Source: Clostridiales bacterium
Lineage (GTDB): Bacteria; Bacillota; Clostridia; Christensenellales; Aristaeellaceae
Direction: 5' to 3'
Assembly: GCA_004556155.1 (NCBI GenBank)
Contig: SFIM01000005.1
Location: 1-64,000, forward strand
Length of the DNA: 64,000 nucleotides
Made by a program: the position numbers and the translations under genes. The notes beneath the pieces are model-generated. The model was given only the letters and a program-made list of their open reading frames with translations, ran no database searches and was not told where the DNA came from. Positions 14,586 through 23,981 of the stretch are shown piece by piece. Each line of letters opens with the position of its first letter. The stretch's first letter is position 1.

Positions 14586-15899
14586 ATGGACGAATTTACC
14601 TTGATTTGCGCCGCTGTGCGCGCAAGCTACGCTCGCGTCGGGAGGCCGGGCTGTGTGATCGCCGCCCTGTCCGGCGGCGCGGATTCCGTGCTGCTGCTGC
14701 GGGCGCTGCGGACGCTGCGCGAAGAAACGCCATTTGAGCTGCGGGTCGTGCACGTCAATCACGGCCTGCGCGAAAACGCGGCGCTGGACGAGACCTTCTG
14801 CCGCGAGCTATGCGCCAAGTGGCATATTCCGCTTGCGGTGTTTCATGTACAGGTAGATTCCCATGGCAGCACGGAGGATGCTGCGCGCCGTGCGCGCTAT
14901 GCGGCCTTTGAGCAGGCGATGCCTGCGGGTCAAGCCGCCGTGCTGGCGCTGGCACATCATATGGATGATCAGGCTGAAACGGTGCTGATGCATCTGATCT
15001 ATGGCAGCGGCATGGCCGGGTTATCTGGCATGCGGGAGCTGAGCGGCGCTTTCTGGCGGCCGCTGCTTAGCGTCCGCCGCACGCAGATTCGAGACGCTTT
15101 GACGGCACTCCATCAGCCCTGGCGTGAGGACGAAAGCAATCAGGATACAGCCTATACGCGCAATCATCTGCGCGCGCGGGCTTTGCCTGCCTTGGAGCAG
15201 GCAAATGCGTCTGCCGTGCCTGCCATTTGCCGCGCGGCTGATATCCTGCGGCAGGAGGACGGCTTGCTCAATCACCTGGCGCAGGATGCGCTTTCGGGTG
15301 CGTGCGGCAGAGGAATGCATCGCTTTATCTTGCTGACGGCGCTGACGGATCAGGAGCCTGCCATGCAGCGCAGAATGCTGCGCGTTTATGCAGCGGAGGC
15401 CGGCCTTGCGCTGGATTATGAACAGACCGAGCGCCTGCGCGCGCTGCTGGATAGAGCAGATGGCAGTTATGCGAATGTGCCCGGCGAGTGGCGCGCTTTA
15501 CGAACAAGAACGCGCCTTCATCTGCTGCCGCCCAAGGCCGACGCCTGCACGCTGGATGCGAATGCGCTGTGTATACTGCCTTTTGCAGGCAAGCGCGGCG
15601 ATGGACGGCTGACGCAGGTTGCTCCGGAGAACGTACTTGCGCGCGGAATTGAGCTTCGCACACGTCAAACGGGCGATTTTATCCGGCCGTTTGGCATGCA
15701 GGGTTCAAAAAAACTAAAGGACTACCTGATTGACCGGCAGATCGACCTGCCATTTCGTGACGACTGGCCGCTGGTGTGCCAGGGCAGCGAGGTGCTGTGG
15801 GTAATCGGCGTGGGCGCGTCTGAAACGCTGCGCACGGCGCCGGGGGATCAGGCAGCCAAATTGCTGGCGTATACGGGCATCCTGCCCGACGCAATATAG
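14586..15899 (+). CDS. tilS: tRNA(Ile)-lysidine synthase TilS
   Basis: TilS converts C34 of the CAU-anticodon tRNA-Ile to lysidine. The 437-residue protein has the PP-loop SGGADSVLLLRAL near residues 30-42, VVHVNHGLRENA, and AHHMDDQAETVLMHLIYGSG, then the C-terminal TilS domains ending in a LKDYLIDRQIDLPFRDDWPLV motif typical of the family. No Shine-Dalgarno sequence precedes the ATG at 14586; a GTG 27 bases upstream is in frame but would overlap the promoter. hpt follows after 14 bases, the usual Firmicute order tilS-hpt-ftsH. Confidence 0.93.
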   Translation: MDEFTLICAAVRASYARVGRPGCVIAALSGGADSVLLLRALRTLREETPFELRVVHVNHGLRENAALDETFCRELCAKWHIPLAVFHVQVDSHGSTEDAARRARYAAFEQAMPAGQAAVLALAHHMDDQAETVLMHLIYGSGMAGLSGMRELSGAFWRPLLSVRRTQIRDALTALHQPWREDESNQDTAYTRNHLRARALPALEQANASAVPAICRAADILRQEDGLLNHLAQDALSGACGRGMHRFILLTALTDQEPAMQRRMLRVYAAEAGLALDYEQTERLRALLDRADGSYANVPGEWRALRTRTRLHLLPPKADACTLDANALCILPFAGKRGDGRLTQVAPENVLARGIELRTRQTGDFIRPFGMQGSKKLKDYLIDRQIDLPFRDDWPLVCQGSEVLWVIGVGASETLRTAPGDQAAKLLAYTGILPDAI

Positions 15900-15913
15900 G
15901 GAGGGGAATACCA

Positions 15914-16471
15914 ATGGAAAATCAGTTTTCGCAGTATCAGGATCTGGAAAAAATAATGATTACCAGAGATGAAATTCAGACGCAAGTGAAAGAAGTTGCA
16001 AAGCGGATCAGCGCCGATTATCAGGGAAAAACGCCTGTGGTTGTGTGCATTCTCAAGGGCGCGGTGATGTTTTTTGCCGATTTGCTGCGTGAGCTGGATT
16101 TCCCGCTGGTTACGGATTTCATGGCCATTTCCAGCTATGGCAGCAGCACCAAATCCACCGGCGTTGTAAAGCTGGTGAAGGATCTGGATCGTGACATCTG
16201 CGGCCGTGATGTGCTGGTGGTAGAGGATATCGTGGACAGCGGCATGACCCTTTCTTATATAAAAAAGGAATTTGCCCAGCGCGGCGCGGCCAGCGTGCGC
16301 ATTGCGACGCTGCTGGATAAGCCGGCCCGCCGCCGGGTGGAGCTGGATGTGGACTATTCCTGCTTTGTCATTCCCGATGCTTTTGTGGTGGGTTACGGCC
16401 TGGACTATGATGAAAAGTATCGCAACCTGCCCGATATCGGCGTGCTGCATCCGAGAATTTACACCAAATAA
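15914..16471 (+). CDS. hpt: Hypoxanthine-guanine phosphoribosyltransferase
   Basis: Salvages hypoxanthine and guanine with PRPP. The 185 residues contain VCILKGAVMFFADLLREL, SSYGSSTKSTG, and the PRPP loop VLVVEDIVDSGMTLSY, with the purine-binding FVVGYGLDYDEKYRNLPDIG near the end. GGGAGGGG precedes the ATG. It lies between tilS and ftsH, as in Bacillus and many Clostridia. Confidence 0.96.
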   Translation: MENQFSQYQDLEKIMITRDEIQTQVKEVAKRISADYQGKTPVVVCILKGAVMFFADLLRELDFPLVTDFMAISSYGSSTKSTGVVKLVKDLDRDICGRDVLVVEDIVDSGMTLSYIKKEFAQRGAASVRIATLLDKPARRRVELDVDYSCFVIPDAFVVGYGLDYDEKYRNLPDIGVLHPRIYTK

Positions 16472-16484
16472 GCCCATCGGCGGT

Positions 16485-16514
16485 TTGCAATATCTCCCAC
16501 CGATGTGGTATAAT
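16485..16514 (+). promoter_or_regulatory. Promoter of ftsH
   Basis: TTGCAA (16485-16490), 18-base spacer, TATAAT (16509-16514). The predicted start near 16521 lies after the ATG at 16519, which supports the downstream TTG start codon for ftsH. Confidence 0.65.
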
Positions 16515-16551
16515 AGATTTGTACTGTATTTTTTTAAGGAGGATTTGTCCT

Positions 16552-18522
16552 TTGAAAAAGCCCTCTCGCGGCCTAATCGGCTATATCGTACTGATTGCCG
16601 CGTTCATCCTCATGGCCGTGCTGCTCTCCGGAGGCAAAAGCACGGGCGGCGAAATTACCTATCCTGATCTGCTTAAAAATGTGCAGGACGGTAAGGTAGA
16701 ATACGTCGCCGTTCGCGGGCAGAACCTGTACGGCCTGTACTACGATTCCGTGCGTTCCTATGCGGAATTCCCGGACAGCTACGATTTTTACTGCGTTATT
16801 GGCTCTGATTTTCTGGATACCCTGCGCACCATGGCCGCGGCGGACGCGGGTGTGGATCGCGCCATGATCAGCGAGGGCAACCTTGTTTTCTCCGGGAAAT
16901 CGCTGGATATCATCTATCTTGCGCCTCTGACTACGCCCTGGATTCTGGAATGGCTGCCCTTCATCCTGATGATCGGGCTGATGCTGTTCTTCTGGTGGTT
17001 CCTGATGCGTCAGCAGATGGGCGGCAACGGCAAGGTGATGAACTTTGGCCGCAGCCGTGCCCAAATGAGCGATCCGAGCAAAAACAAGATTCGCTTTGCG
17101 GACGTTGCCGGTGCTGTTGAGGAAAAGGAAGAGCTCAAGGAGCTGGTGGATTTCCTGCGCAATCCGCGCACCTATCTGGCCCTCGGCGCTCGCATTCCCA
17201 AGGGCGTGCTGCTGGTGGGCCCTCCCGGCACGGGTAAAACGCTGCTGGCCAAGGCTGTGGCTGGCGAGGCGGACGTGCCTTTCTTCTCCATCAGCGGTTC
17301 CGACTTTGTTGAAATGTTCGTGGGCGTGGGCGCAAGCCGCGTGCGCGATTTGTTTGAGCAGGCCAAGCGCAATTCGCCCAGCATCGTTTTTATTGATGAA
17401 ATCGACGCGGTGGGCCGCCATCGCGGCGCGGGCCTGGGCGGCGGACACGACGAGCGCGAGCAGACCCTGAATCAGCTGCTGGTGGAAATGGACGGCTTTG
17501 CCGCCAACGAGGGTGTCATTGTCATGGCGGCCACCAACCGCCGCGATATTCTGGATCCTGCCCTGCTGCGTCCCGGCCGCTTTGACCGCCAGATTACGGT
17601 AAACTATCCCGATGTGGACGGCCGCGTTGAAATTCTGAAGGTGCATTCCCGCGGAAAGCCCCTGGCGGCGGACGTCGATCTTGAAAACATCGCCAAGCGC
17701 ACGCCCTTTGCCACCGGCGCGGATCTGGAAAACATCATGAACGAAGCTGCCATCCGTGCAGCGCGTGCGCGCAAAACGCAGATCGACCAGTCCATGCTGA
17801 TCGAAGCGGTAGAGCGCGTGCAGATGGGTCCTGAGAAGAAGAGCCACAAGGTGCTTGAGGAAGACCGCAAGCTGGTTGCCTATCATGAGGCGGGTCACGC
17901 CATCGTGGGGCATTTCCTGCCGTTGTGCGATGAAGTACACACCGTTACCATCGTGCCCCGCGGCGGCGCAGGCGGCTTTACGCTGTCCCTGCCCTCCAAG
18001 GAGCTGGACAACATGAGCCGCAATCAGCTGTTGCAGCGCACGTCCATGATGCTGGGCGGCCACGCGGCGGAGCGGCTGATCTTCCATGACGTTTATACTG
18101 GCGCGCAGAGCGATTTGCAGCATGCCACCAGCACCTGCCGCGCGATGGTCACGCGCTTTGGCATGAGCGATAAGATCGGCACCATCTATCTGGATAGCGA
18201 CCAGGAGGTCTTTGTAGGTGCGTCCTTTGGCCACTCTCGCGAATACAGCGAGGAGCTGGCCGCCAAGGTGGACGCCGAGGTGAGCGAGCTGCTTAAATCC
18301 TGCTATCAGACGGCGATGGATACGCTGACCCAGCATCAGGACAAGCTCAACGGCCTGGCCGAGCTGCTGATTGAGCGTGAAACGCTGTCCCGCGGGGAGT
18401 TTGTGGCCTTTATGGAGGGTCGCCCGCTGCCTGAGAAGAGCAAGGGTGAGCCTGCCCAGGAACAGACCCAGCAGGCTGAAACTGCCGAACCTGCTGCCGC
18501 TGAAAATACGCCCAATGAATAA
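16552..18522 (+). CDS. ftsH: ATP-dependent zinc metalloprotease FtsH
   Basis: Membrane-anchored AAA+ protease that degrades misfolded and regulatory membrane proteins. The 656-residue protein has two transmembrane helices (residues about 7-25 and 125-148) enclosing an external domain, Walker A GPPGTGKT (223-230), the SRH region, and the zinc site HEAGH (445-449). The C-terminal tail is Gln/Ala/Glu-rich. TTG at 16552 is taken as start: AAGGAGG lies nine bases upstream and the ATG at 16519 precedes the expected transcript start. The stop overlaps the PHP gene start. Confidence 0.96.
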   Translation: MKKPSRGLIGYIVLIAAFILMAVLLSGGKSTGGEITYPDLLKNVQDGKVEYVAVRGQNLYGLYYDSVRSYAEFPDSYDFYCVIGSDFLDTLRTMAAADAGVDRAMISEGNLVFSGKSLDIIYLAPLTTPWILEWLPFILMIGLMLFFWWFLMRQQMGGNGKVMNFGRSRAQMSDPSKNKIRFADVAGAVEEKEELKELVDFLRNPRTYLALGARIPKGVLLVGPPGTGKTLLAKAVAGEADVPFFSISGSDFVEMFVGVGASRVRDLFEQAKRNSPSIVFIDEIDAVGRHRGAGLGGGHDEREQTLNQLLVEMDGFAANEGVIVMAATNRRDILDPALLRPGRFDRQITVNYPDVDGRVEILKVHSRGKPLAADVDLENIAKRTPFATGADLENIMNEAAIRAARARKTQIDQSMLIEAVERVQMGPEKKSHKVLEEDRKLVAYHEAGHAIVGHFLPLCDEVHTVTIVPRGGAGGFTLSLPSKELDNMSRNQLLQRTSMMLGGHAAERLIFHDVYTGAQSDLQHATSTCRAMVTRFGMSDKIGTIYLDSDQEVFVGASFGHSREYSEELAAKVDAEVSELLKSCYQTAMDTLTQHQDKLNGLAELLIERETLSRGEFVAFMEGRPLPEKSKGEPAQEQTQQAETAEPAAAENTPNE

Positions 18523-19387
18523 CTGGCATATGGAAGAGCATCAAGCAGATCTCCATATCCATACAACGGCCTCCGATGGCGTGCTTGCGCCATCGCAGGT
18601 CGTTTTCCGCGCAAGGGAACGCGGGCTTACCTGCCTGGCCATCAGCGATCACGATACCGTCGCCGGCATTGTTGAGGCGCAACGGGCCGCCGCGCAGGTT
18701 GAGATAAGACTAATCCCGGCGGTTGAGCTCAGCACGGGCGGCGAGCAGGAGATTCACATTTTAGGTTATGGCGTGCCGCTAAACGATATGCGCCTGGAGG
18801 CATTTTTAAGCCGCATGGCACAGGAACGCATGGATCGTGCCGAGCGTATGCTTGCAAAGCTGTCCGCGCTGGGCATGCCGCTGGATAAGAATGAAATTCC
18901 CGTCAAAAACGGCGGCGTAATCGGCCGTCCGCAGATTGCCCGCGCCATGATTGCGCGCGGATACGCGGCAAGCGTGCAGGATGCATTTGAGCGTTATCTT
19001 GGCAAAGGGTGCCCAGCCTATGTGCCGCGAGAAATGCTGGATCCATCCCAGGCAATCGCGCTTTTGCGCGGCCTGCGCGCAGTGCCGGTGCTGGCGCATC
19101 CCGGCTTACTTGTTTGGCCGGACGATGTGCTGGCGCAGACACTGCCGGCATGGAGCGAAGCCGGGCTTCTGGGCATGGAGGTATACCACCCTGCCCATCT
19201 GCCTGATCAATTTGACAAATGGGCGGAATGCGCCCAGCGAAATCATTTACTTGTCACCGGCGGCAGCGATTTTCATGCCGAAGGGGATAAGCATGCGGAT
19301 TTGGGCGCGATGTGCGCCTATTGGCCTGCGATGCATGCAGATGTGCAGCGCTTATTGGATACGATTGAAACATTGAAAGGAAACTGA
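18515..19387 (+). CDS. PHP-domain phosphoesterase (TrpH/nucleoside bisphosphate phosphatase-like)
   Basis: A 290-residue PHP-family metal-dependent phosphoesterase. Metal ligands are visible in DLHIHTTASDG (about residues 12-22), AISDHDTVAG, the Glu of PAVELSTG, LAHPG and GGSDFHAEGDKH. This set matches the YciV/TrpH type that removes a 3'-phosphate from nucleoside 3',5'-bisphosphates or trims short RNA; the exact substrate is not decidable here. The ATG at 18515 overlaps the ftsH stop (ATGAATAA), suggesting coupled translation; a second ATG at 18530 is possible. Confidence 0.88.
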   Translation: MNNWHMEEHQADLHIHTTASDGVLAPSQVVFRARERGLTCLAISDHDTVAGIVEAQRAAAQVEIRLIPAVELSTGGEQEIHILGYGVPLNDMRLEAFLSRMAQERMDRAERMLAKLSALGMPLDKNEIPVKNGGVIGRPQIARAMIARGYAASVQDAFERYLGKGCPAYVPREMLDPSQAIALLRGLRAVPVLAHPGLLVWPDDVLAQTLPAWSEAGLLGMEVYHPAHLPDQFDKWAECAQRNHLLVTGGSDFHAEGDKHADLGAMCAYWPAMHADVQRLLDTIETLKGN

Positions 19388-19395
19388 TTTTCCGG

Positions 19396-20919
19396 ATGCA
19401 GAACCAGGGATATCGCCCCGCGCCTCAAAAAGCACCCGCTGAACCGCCGCGTCCCCATAAGCGCCGTGAGCGGTTAATCCAGAAAAAGCGGATTTTCTTA
19501 GTTTGCTCGCTGACAGCCGTTGTCATCATCGTTGCGGCGGCTGTGGCAGCGATGACGCGAGGCGGCAACGAAGAGCGCCGCGCCTATAACGCCAGCCGTC
19601 AGACGTTTCTGGACGGTATCTACGTGGACGGTATTTCGCTGGGCGGGCTAACCTACAATGAAGCCTGGGACGCAGTTTCAAAGCGCGTGCAGGAGTGGGA
19701 AAACGCCTGGTCGCTGCAGATTGCCTGCAACGGTTTTGTCTATTCTACCGTTAACTACGCCGCGGCGGGCATCCATTTCGATTATGAGCAGATCGATAGC
19801 CTGCTGCAATCGGCCTGGGCCATCGGCCATACAGGCGGTTATGAGCAGTATCTTTCCGATGCGCAGCGGCTTGCGCAGGAAGCCTATCAGGGCTATATTG
19901 AACCGGCCGAGGGCTCGTCTGGACAAATCGAATATATCCTGCAGGTCATTGCAGAAAATGTATATCGTGCCCCGCAGGATGCGGCGGTTGCAGCCTTTGA
20001 TCCTGCTAATGCCGAAGAACCTTTCACCTTTACCAATCCTGTTTATGGGCGCACGATTGATCAGGAAGCCGCGAAAGCAGAAATTCTGCGCCGCGCCGCA
20101 ACGGGAGAAAGCGGCCGGTATGATATTCCCTTGGTCAGCATTGAACCGGAAGTTACCCTGGCGGATGCAAAGCAGAACGTGTCGCTTCTGGCCATGGCCT
20201 CTACGGCCATAGACCGCGCATCTACCGAGATCAGAAACGCTAACATCGCCGTTGCTTTTGCCAAGATCAATGGCCTTGTTTTGGAAAACAATGCGCGCTT
20301 CAGCTTTAATAAAACGGTGGGCAAGCGCAGCGTTGAAAATGGCTATCAAGTGGCGCTTGGGTATGTGTCCGGGCAGCTGGTCGATGTGGTGGGCGGCGGC
20401 GTATGCCAGGTAAGCACCACACTGTACAGCGCGGCTCTGTGCGCAGGCATGGCCATCACCAGCCGCACGCCGCATTCCATGCCGGTATCTTATATTTCTC
20501 TGGGGCAGGATGCGACGGTTAATGATATGCGCGGCCACGAAATTGATCTGGCTTTTACCAACAAGACTGGCGGGCGGGTATATATCACCGCAGGCATTGA
20601 GCCAACGCCCTCGGGGCGCAAGCAGTGCGTGGTGCGCTTCTTTGGTCAGGCGATGCCGGATAACGCTACCTATAAGCTGGAATCCACCATCGTGGAAAAG
20701 CTGGAAATTCCAGAGGACATTATCAAAAAGGATAAGGACGCTAAATACGTTACCTATGAGGATCAAAAGCACAAAGTATCCAGCGGTTCCGAAGGGTATG
20801 TGGTAAAAACCTATCTGCAATATTGCAAGAATGGCGTGGTACAATCGCAAACGCTGATTTCTACCGATACGTACCGTGCACGAGCGGCCGTCTACTATGT
20901 GGGCGTAACACCGCGATAA
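19396..20919 (+). CDS. VanW-family membrane-anchored protein with C-terminal G5-like segment
   Basis: The 507-residue protein starts with a basic cytoplasmic tail, one transmembrane helix (IFLVCSLTAVVIIVAAAVAAM, about residues 33-53) and a long external part. It has a peptidoglycan-binding type 4 motif (VDGISLGGLTYNEAW), then the VanW core (RFSFNKTVG, GGGVCQVSTTLYSAAL, TPHSMPVSYI) and a final beta segment like a G5 domain. VanW proteins (YoaR type) are common in Clostridia and tied to the cell wall, but their biochemical role is not settled. The ribosome site is weak (AAAGGA). Nothing here suggests glycopeptide resistance. Confidence 0.87.
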   Translation: MQNQGYRPAPQKAPAEPPRPHKRRERLIQKKRIFLVCSLTAVVIIVAAAVAAMTRGGNEERRAYNASRQTFLDGIYVDGISLGGLTYNEAWDAVSKRVQEWENAWSLQIACNGFVYSTVNYAAAGIHFDYEQIDSLLQSAWAIGHTGGYEQYLSDAQRLAQEAYQGYIEPAEGSSGQIEYILQVIAENVYRAPQDAAVAAFDPANAEEPFTFTNPVYGRTIDQEAAKAEILRRAATGESGRYDIPLVSIEPEVTLADAKQNVSLLAMASTAIDRASTEIRNANIAVAFAKINGLVLENNARFSFNKTVGKRSVENGYQVALGYVSGQLVDVVGGGVCQVSTTLYSAALCAGMAITSRTPHSMPVSYISLGQDATVNDMRGHEIDLAFTNKTGGRVYITAGIEPTPSGRKQCVVRFFGQAMPDNATYKLESTIVEKLEIPEDIIKKDKDAKYVTYEDQKHKVSSGSEGYVVKTYLQYCKNGVVQSQTLISTDTYRARAAVYYVGVTPR

Positions 20920-20965
20920 TTCTGCATAAATGCTGTTTAATGCGAAAAAATATGCATGCACTTTG

Positions 20966-20994
20966 TTGCATTGAACGCTACGCTATGCTATAAT
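20966..20994 (+). promoter_or_regulatory. SigA promoter of argR-recN
   Basis: TTGCAT (20966-20971), 17-base spacer, TATAAT (20989-20994). The AT-rich stretch before it (20923-20960) has short TGCAT/ATGCA inverted repeats that could be ARG boxes for autoregulation, but the match is weak. Confidence 0.75.
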
Positions 20995-21033
20995 GACTGC
21001 GTGTCACAAAATGTGGTGCGTAAGGAGAATGAA

Positions 21034-21483
21034 ATGAAAAACGCAAGACAAACTGCGATTTTAAGTATTATCGAGCATAACGACATCGAGACGCAGGAGG
21101 ATTTGGCGGCGCGCCTGCGCGATATGGGTATTATGGTTACACAGGCTACCGTCAGCCGTGATATCAAGGAGCTGCGCCTGCTGAAGGTTCTTACGCCCAG
21201 CGGCGTCTATAAATATGCTACTGCCGCCAAGGCGGAACATGGCGTTTCCGAGCGCCTGGTGCGCATGTTTATTGATTCCGTCCTGTCCATCACCTATGCC
21301 GAAAACCTGGTGGTCATTCATACCCTGGCTGGCAGCGCTAATGCCGCCGCCGAAGCCATCGACAGCATGCGATGGCCTGAAATTCTGGGCACCATGGCGG
21401 GCGACAACACCATCTTTGTCGCTGTCCGCAGCGCAGCGGAAGCGCCGGTGGTGGTAGATAAGTTTCACGAAATTCTTCAATAA
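21034..21483 (+). CDS. argR: Arginine repressor ArgR (AhrC)
   Basis: ArgR senses arginine and controls its synthesis and breakdown. The 149-residue protein has the winged-helix N-terminus (ARQTAILSIIEHNDIETQED, then TQATVSRDIKELRLLKV) and the C-terminal hexamerisation and arginine-binding domain, with LAGSANAAAEAID and GTMAGDNTIFVAVR. AAGGAG precedes the ATG at 21034. argR next to recN is a widespread Firmicute arrangement. Confidence 0.96.
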   Translation: MKNARQTAILSIIEHNDIETQEDLAARLRDMGIMVTQATVSRDIKELRLLKVLTPSGVYKYATAAKAEHGVSERLVRMFIDSVLSITYAENLVVIHTLAGSANAAAEAIDSMRWPEILGTMAGDNTIFVAVRSAAEAPVVVDKFHEILQ

Positions 21484-21522
21484 CGCAGGCGCAGAGCGCT
21501 GACGCACCAAGGAAGGGATGCT

Positions 21523-23223
21523 ATGCTGCTGCAGCTGTTTATCAAAAATATCGCGCTGATCGATCAAATTGAATTGTCCTTTGGCAAGGGCCTACATGTG
21601 ATGACGGGTGAAACGGGCGCTGGCAAGTCCATCGTGGTGGACGCCATGAGCCTGATCCTGGGCGGCCGTGCGGATCGCGATCTGATCCGCACCGGCTGTG
21701 ACAAGGCCTATGCTGAGGGGCTTTTTGACATTTCGGATTGCCCGGCGGCGGCGCGCTGGTTGCAGGCACATGAGATCGACGCGGACGAAGGCACGGTTAC
21801 GCTTTCGCGTGAGATCAATCAAAGCGGCCGCAGCATATGCCGCATCCAGGGCGTGGGTATGCCGCTGACGATGCTGCGCGAGCTGGCCGGCACATTGATG
21901 GATCTGCACGGGCAGCACGAGCATCAATCCCTGCTGGAAGATAAGAATCACCTTTCCTGCCTGGATGCCATGGGCGATGAGGCGCACGCTGCCCTGATGC
22001 GTGCGGCAGGGCAGGCTTATCAGGAATATCATGACGCTGCCCTTGCCTACAAGCGGCTCAAGCAGGAAAGCGCGCACCGTGAGGAGCGCTTGCAGGAGCT
22101 GCAGGAGCAGGAGCAGGAGCTTTCCGCCGCTAATCTGATCGAGGGCGAGGAGGAACAGCTGACGCAGGAGCGCGATCGTTTCCGCGCCAGCGAGAAGATT
22201 GCTCAAGGCCTGCGCGAGGCTTATACCGCCCTGTATGATCTGGCTGGCGGCCGCGCGGCCATCGAGCAGGCGCGCACCGCCATGCGCGCGCTGGCGCCTG
22301 TCGCGCGATACGGCAAGGAGTATGAGCGCCTTTCTCAGCGCGCGGAATCGCTTTACTATGATACCGAGGATTTGGGTCTCAGCATTCGCCAGGAGCTGGA
22401 TACGCTGGATGATAATCCTGAGCGTGCCCAGCAGGTGGAGGAACGGCTGGATATGATCCGCAAGCTATCCCGCCGCTACGGCGCGACCATCCCTGAAATG
22501 CTGTCGGCGCTCGATCGTATCCGCGAAGAATTGTCTAAGTACGAAAGCATCGAGGATTCGCTTGAAAAGCTACACAAGCGGGCCGTGGAATCTGCTGCTG
22601 CCTATGATGCCCAGGCAGCAAAACTGTCTCAATCCCGCAGGCAGCTGGCGCAGCGCTTTGCCCAACGCATGGAGGAGCAGCTGAGCGATCTGAACATGCG
22701 CGGCACGCGGTTCTATGTGGATTTCGCGGCTGAAAACGCGCCGCGCAGCCCGCTGGGTACGGATAACGTGCGCTTCTTGATCGCGCCGAACGCGGGCGAG
22801 GAGAAAAAGCCGTTGTCCAAGATCGCATCCGGCGGCGAGCTTTCCCGTGTGATGCTGTCGCTCAAGGCGCTATCCGCCGAGCGCGCCGCCATTCCGTCCA
22901 TGGTGTTTGATGAAATCGACACCGGCATTTCGGGACGCACAGCCCAGGTGGTGGCGCAGAAAATGTGGGATATCGCCCGCTATCGCCAGGTGATCTGCGT
23001 GACGCATTTGCAGCAGATTGCCGCCATGGCGACGCGCCATTATCTGATTCAGAAGGCCGAAAACAACGGCCGCACCAATACAAGTGTGACGGAGCTTACA
23101 GGCGAGGCGCGCGTGCGGGAGCTCGCGCGGATGCTCAGCGGCGTGAGTGAAAACAGTGAAAGCGGCCTGGCTCACGCGCGTACCATGCTCAGCGAGGCGC
23201 AGGCGTATCGCGAAAAACAATAA
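21523..23223 (+). CDS. recN: DNA repair protein RecN
   Basis: RecN is an SMC-like ATPase recruited early to double-strand breaks. The 566 residues show Walker A GETGAGKSIVVDA, the long coiled-coil middle rich in Glu/Gln/Arg, the signature IASGGELSRVMLSLK, Walker B MVFDEIDTGISGRTA and VICVTHLQQIAAMA. Start has GGAAGGGA upstream. It follows argR by 39 bases and is closed by the terminator at 23245-23273. No LexA box is seen directly in front of it; it would share the argR promoter. Confidence 0.97.
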   Translation: MLLQLFIKNIALIDQIELSFGKGLHVMTGETGAGKSIVVDAMSLILGGRADRDLIRTGCDKAYAEGLFDISDCPAAARWLQAHEIDADEGTVTLSREINQSGRSICRIQGVGMPLTMLRELAGTLMDLHGQHEHQSLLEDKNHLSCLDAMGDEAHAALMRAAGQAYQEYHDAALAYKRLKQESAHREERLQELQEQEQELSAANLIEGEEEQLTQERDRFRASEKIAQGLREAYTALYDLAGGRAAIEQARTAMRALAPVARYGKEYERLSQRAESLYYDTEDLGLSIRQELDTLDDNPERAQQVEERLDMIRKLSRRYGATIPEMLSALDRIREELSKYESIEDSLEKLHKRAVESAAAYDAQAAKLSQSRRQLAQRFAQRMEEQLSDLNMRGTRFYVDFAAENAPRSPLGTDNVRFLIAPNAGEEKKPLSKIASGGELSRVMLSLKALSAERAAIPSMVFDEIDTGISGRTAQVVAQKMWDIARYRQVICVTHLQQIAAMATRHYLIQKAENNGRTNTSVTELTGEARVRELARMLSGVSENSESGLAHARTMLSEAQAYREKQ

Positions 23224-23244
23224 ATGTCAATTCTGCCATGATCT

Positions 23245-23273
23245 GCGGCTTCTGGAAAATGAAGCCGCTTTTT
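23245..23273 (+). terminator. Intrinsic terminator after recN
   Basis: Perfect 8-bp stem GCGGCTTC (23245-23252) and GAAGCCGC (23261-23268), then TTTTT. Confidence 0.88.
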
Positions 23274-23339
23274 ATGTGATTTATTTTACAAAATTGTTTC
23301 GTTTGCATGTAATTCCTCTGTACGCGCAGGGGGAATTTG

Positions 23340-23348
23340 TGCTATAAT
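23340..23348 (+). promoter_or_regulatory. Extended -10 promoter before maf-mreBCD
   Basis: TGCTATAAT (23340-23348) is an extended -10 element; no good -35 is seen 17 bases upstream. It lies 46 bases before the maf start and is the first promoter candidate for the elongation cluster. Confidence 0.55.
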
Positions 23349-23394
23349 ATGTTGTGCATCTTTTGGCATAGATGCGGAAAAGGAAAGCTTTGCA

Positions 23395-23964
23395 ATGCAG
23401 AATTCATTGATATTAGCATCCGGCTCGCCGCGCCGCAGGGAACTGCTTTCGCTGATGGGCATCACCTATCAAATATGCCCGGCGGATGTGGACGAGCATA
23501 TGAACGGCGCGCCGGACGAGGTTGTCATGGCGCTGTCTCGCCGCAAGGCGCTGGCAGTAGCTGAGCGGCATTCCGGCTGCACAGTGCTTGGCGCGGATAC
23601 GCTGGTTGCCTGTCGGGGCGAAATCATGGGAAAGCCCCAGGATCAGCAGGACGCTATGCGCATGCTCATGCTGCTTTCGGGCGGCGAAAACAACGTCTAT
23701 ACCGGCGTAACCGTGATTGACGGCAAAACGGGCCGTGTCGATACGCGCTGCGATCAGACACGGGTGCACTTTGTTCCGATTACTCCCGAGGCCGCTCAGC
23801 GCTACATTGACAGCGGTGAGCCTATGGACAAGGCTGGAGCTTACGGTGCGCAGGGGATGGGCGGCATGTTCGTATCCGCCATCGAGGGCAGCCCATCCAA
23901 CGTGATCGGGCTTCCTATACACCTGGTGCGGCAAATGCTGATGGAGATTGGTTGGCAACTATAA
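23395..23964 (+). CDS. maf: Maf-family nucleotide pyrophosphatase
   Basis: House-cleaning pyrophosphatase acting on non-canonical or dTTP/UTP-type nucleotides. The 189 residues open with LILASGSPRRRELLSLMG, followed by the conserved VLGADTLVACRGEIMGKPQD and MDKAGAYGAQGMGG. AAGGAAAG precedes the start. maf directly before mreB is the standard Firmicute order, and it is first in the shape operon here. Confidence 0.95.
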   Translation: MQNSLILASGSPRRRELLSLMGITYQICPADVDEHMNGAPDEVVMALSRRKALAVAERHSGCTVLGADTLVACRGEIMGKPQDQQDAMRMLMLLSGGENNVYTGVTVIDGKTGRVDTRCDQTRVHFVPITPEAAQRYIDSGEPMDKAGAYGAQGMGGMFVSAIEGSPSNVIGLPIHLVRQMLMEIGWQL

Positions 23965-23981
23965 TATAAGGATGTGCAGAT

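Noticed and set aside
16573..18336. A 587-codon minus-strand frame opposite ftsH
   Set aside because: Shadow of ftsH, which has all catalytic motifs.
19396..20919. Vancomycin-resistance determinant
   Set aside because: VanW-domain proteins are common in Clostridia without resistance; none of the vanHAX enzymes are here.
20920..20960. ARG boxes upstream of argR
   Set aside because: Short TGCAT repeats are present, but they do not fit the 18-base ARG-box consensus well enough to annotate as an operator.
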